From Chara braunii (lineage: Eukaryota; Streptophyta; Charophyceae; Charales; Characeae), in NCBI GenBank assembly GCA_003427395.1, contig BFEA01000673.1:369194-426795 (forward strand): a DNA stretch of 57,602 nt, read 5' to 3'. The notes beneath the pieces are model-generated. The model was given only the letters and a program-made list of their open reading frames with translations, did not search any database and was not told the origin of the DNA. The position numbers were made by a program, and so were the translations under genes. Below are positions 55,361-57,602 of the stretch, piece after piece; within the stretch, counting starts at the first letter, position 1, and the number at the start of each line of letters is the position of its first letter.

Positions 55361-56561
55361 CTGCGCCGCCCACCGAACGAATGACAAGTACCTGCCCCGC
55401 ACGTAGTGGAGTTGCAGCAGGGTCCGTGCGCATTGGCGGTGGACAGTCGTCGATGTCGAACCGCACAACGCCGACCCAACCCGATGTGAGGGACGAGACC
55501 GCTTGTAGACCACCAGTGCGTCCAGGACCCACTGTGGAGAACATCACATGAGGAGTGTCCAATATGCGGGCACACAGCGATGGCGGCAAGTCGGCGACGA
55601 CGACGCCGGTGGCGGTGACGATGTCGACGAAGGGTTAACAGAGGACGCGGATGCATGGGACGTCGACGACGACATTCATATTCGACCTTTGGGGAAGACG
55701 GCTGGGAGGGGGAAAGGACCTAACAGAGGTGTTGTTCGTGGTCGATCCCTTGGCCGTGGCGGCAGAGGAGGCGTAAGCGGCGACAGCGGGAAGTCTGCAA
55801 CGTACTGGTCTACGGACGAGCCGGGACGATCAACTGCTCCTGGTAAGATGCAAGCGGGAGCAAGACATGTACCTCGCCGGCCTGGGTTACAATTACTGGC
55901 GGATGCAGATGAAGGAGTAGAAGTGGGACGACATCGCCAAGGGGATGGCGAAGGCGGGGAGGCGTAGAGACGTTGACGACTGCATGAAGAAGTGGGACAA
56001 TTTGTTCCAAAAGTACAAGAAGATACTGAGGTTTCAGAATGTCGGCGGCTGGGAAGACTTCTTGAGGATGTCAAATGAAGAAAAAAAGGAGGACAACTTC
56101 AAGTTCCGGATGGACAGGGTGCTGTACAACGAGATCCATGGAGGCACGTTGGGGAACAACACAATTTTCCCTCCCAACGTCGCCGACACCGGCAGTCCGG
56201 ACGGGGTGCAGCTGCCCAGGCGAGGAGCGGCTGGTGGGGAGTCTGTTGATAGTGAGGTCGGTGGTGATGGCTGCCCTGAAGAACTTTCTTCAGCGAGGGA
56301 GTCCGACAACAATGCAGGCAGTGGGGGTGCAGGCGGGAAGTGGAAGAATGCACGTCAATAGGCGTTGGAGTCGATCGATGATTGCATGGACCGCCATGGC
56401 GAGTTGATGTTGTCGACGATCGATTCCTCTAGCAAATGACAATGCAGCATTTTGACGACGCAATGCGACATACTCGAGCAGGAAGTTGCTGTTCGCACTA
56501 CGCGGTGTCCGATGAAACACAGAGGATGATATGCCACACACTTATGGAGATCGGTCCCACC
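55361..56561 (+). pseudogene. Myb/SANT-like (trihelix-type) gene relic, piece 3 of 3 (DNA-binding domain)
   Basis: A first open part (first frame, to TGA at 55,549) is followed by an acidic, Gly/Arg-rich segment in the third frame (55,550-55,825). A frameshift then gives the domain: DDQLLLVRCKREQDMYLAGL, KWDDIAKGMAKAG and DVDDCMKKWDNLFQKYKKI, with the Trp spacing and Cys/Lys/Trp third-helix pattern of Myb/SANT-like DNA-binding domains. TAG near 55,918 interrupts it. The tail (NEIHGGTLGNNTIFPPNVAD) is followed by TAG at 56,361, TGA and TGA. Proteins of this type are host transcription-factor-like or partners of PIF/Harbinger transposases; which applies here is not visible. Confidence 0.65.
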
Positions 56562-57518
56562 ATCCGTGGTCGGTTGACGATGTAGGTCGTTCGAACGAGT
56601 GTTGATTGAAGTTCACTCCTTGCGTTTGTAGTTCGCATTCTTTGTTTCTCTTATTTCCTTTATGAATTCTTCTTATGATGAGCACGCTAGTAGACCATAC
56701 ACTGATGGCGTGTCCACAAGATGAGTCGGTCAGGGAAATCGATGCGATTGATGAGCTGTTCGCACTCCCTAGTACGAACAAGGGAACATTTAAACGTCGT
56801 TTTTACCTGCAGGCATGTTAGTGTCTGTGTTCTCGGATTTCGCAGCAAAGGGTCGATCTCTTGACGTTGTTTTGCGATGAGTTTGCAAAGCCTGTAATCG
56901 CCAAGCCACAGTTAACAATTTTGTCATCTCTGGTGTGGGACACGATTGTGATGCGTCACATTGATTTTGCTTCTGTGTTTTTGGTGTTGTTGGCATCGAC
57001 GCGACGATCAAACGAACACGACATGTGGGATTTGGTTTGTTGAACATCACTTGATGTGAATGCATGTCATGATTTCATATATGAACGTCACACACTGGAT
57101 GAGCGAAATATTTGAAATGTTTTGCATGTAGGCACACCCACATAGCAAGGCAAAAAGTGTGAAATGAGGATGCCTTTCGCCATAAATCACTTTTCAAAAT
57201 GAACAACAAAAAGGTCATTTCGCCCCGGGGAGGGGCAAGCAACCACAACAACGATTTGCATTCACTTTCTTGTGATCATTGTCTGCCAATCTGCGCATGT
57301 ACCACGGGGAGCGAAGGTATACAAGTCATCCCACCACACCAAACCATTCATGACCAACGGTGGCAACGGATTATAGAAATACACACAAAAAAGGTTCTTC
57401 TAATATTCAACGTTCGCACAACTGTACGAACAATACCAAATGCACAGCACCGTGACCCAGTCGAAGGCCAGACAACCGTCTACACAACGAATACAACACA
57501 CACAGATTGACGAAAACC
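56562..57518. other. Non-coding DNA downstream of the Myb/SANT-like relic
   Basis: No gene, RNA or repeat recognised. Mixed composition with only short ORFs. Confidence 0.5.
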
Positions 57519-57602
57519 ATGCGGCGAAACAGGCGACCCGACAACTTCGTGCATGACGACTACGGACTGGCGGAGGACAACCTACACACCCCGGGGGGGG
57601 GG
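57519..57602 (+). CDS. Possible start of an ORF cut by the window edge
   Basis: ATG at 57,519 opens a frame (MRRNRRPDNFVHDDYGLAED...) that is still open at the window end. Too short to identify. The composition is unlike the spacer before it, and the final G run may be a sequencing artefact. It could be an exon of a gene beyond the window. Confidence 0.25.
   Translation, partial: MRRNRRPDNFVHDDYGLAEDNLHTPGGG

Overview
The window looks like nuclear DNA of a streptophyte (charophyte) alga, and the best guess is Chara braunii or a close relative. The evidence is the very repeat-rich layout with no intact host gene, plant-type L1 LINEs with a zf-RVT C-terminus, a tRNA-Asp-type primer-binding site, and a broken Myb/SANT-like gene. 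As I remember them (not checked), proteins of that gene's type are greatly expanded in Chara. There is no bacterial operon, CRISPR array or intact host CDS. Nearly everything is mobile DNA, much of it nested.

Region 1 (1-24,996) is one large LTR retrotransposon on the + strand. The left LTR is cut by the window edge and split by LINE-1; it ends at 9,697 and is followed by a TGGCGCCGTTGCCGGG primer-binding site. The second LTR ends at 24,996. The internal DNA has no gag-pol, so this is a LARD-like non-autonomous element. LINE-1 (192-7272, + strand) is inserted in the left LTR. LINE-2 (12,576-20,986, - strand) is inserted in the internal region. Both LINEs encode ORF1 and an APE-RT-zf-RVT ORF2, and both are broken by stops and frameshifts. 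Each LTR also carries an antisense type III hammerhead ribozyme next to an (AG)n tract.

Region 2 (24,997-37,670) holds a second, sense-oriented hammerhead of the same family (25,180-25,231), then a Penelope-like element (PLE) lying between (CA)n tracts. Two 3.8-kb direct repeats (pseudo-LTRs) flank a 4.2-kb core. The core encodes a decayed reverse transcriptase with RYIDD and MGLPCSP motifs, preceded by a Cys-x-Cys linker as in the N-terminal-endonuclease PLE group (Chlamys/Naiad). The right pseudo-LTR contains a complete minimal type I hammerhead; the left pseudo-LTR has the same site with core and stem mutations.

Region 3 (37,671-57,602) contains a host-type Myb/SANT-like gene relic cut into three pieces by two related 7.5-kb insertions, E1 (40,173-47,695) and E2 (47,813-55,360). 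Both begin TGTC, end ACA, and have perfect 4-bp target duplications (ACGT and CTGC). Conceptually removing both insertions leaves one open frame across the two junctions. E1 and E2 have no coding capacity. They carry TATA-type promoters, a ladder of ~125-bp repeats and an array of eight hairpins whose loops are conserved while their arms change in a compensatory way. E1 also holds a U6 snRNA pseudogene and a 214-bp assembly gap.

The most notable signals are the ribozymes (two families, five copies), the covarying hairpin arrays of E1/E2, and the PLE with giant pseudo-LTRs. All motif and fold calls were made by eye, without alignment or folding software.
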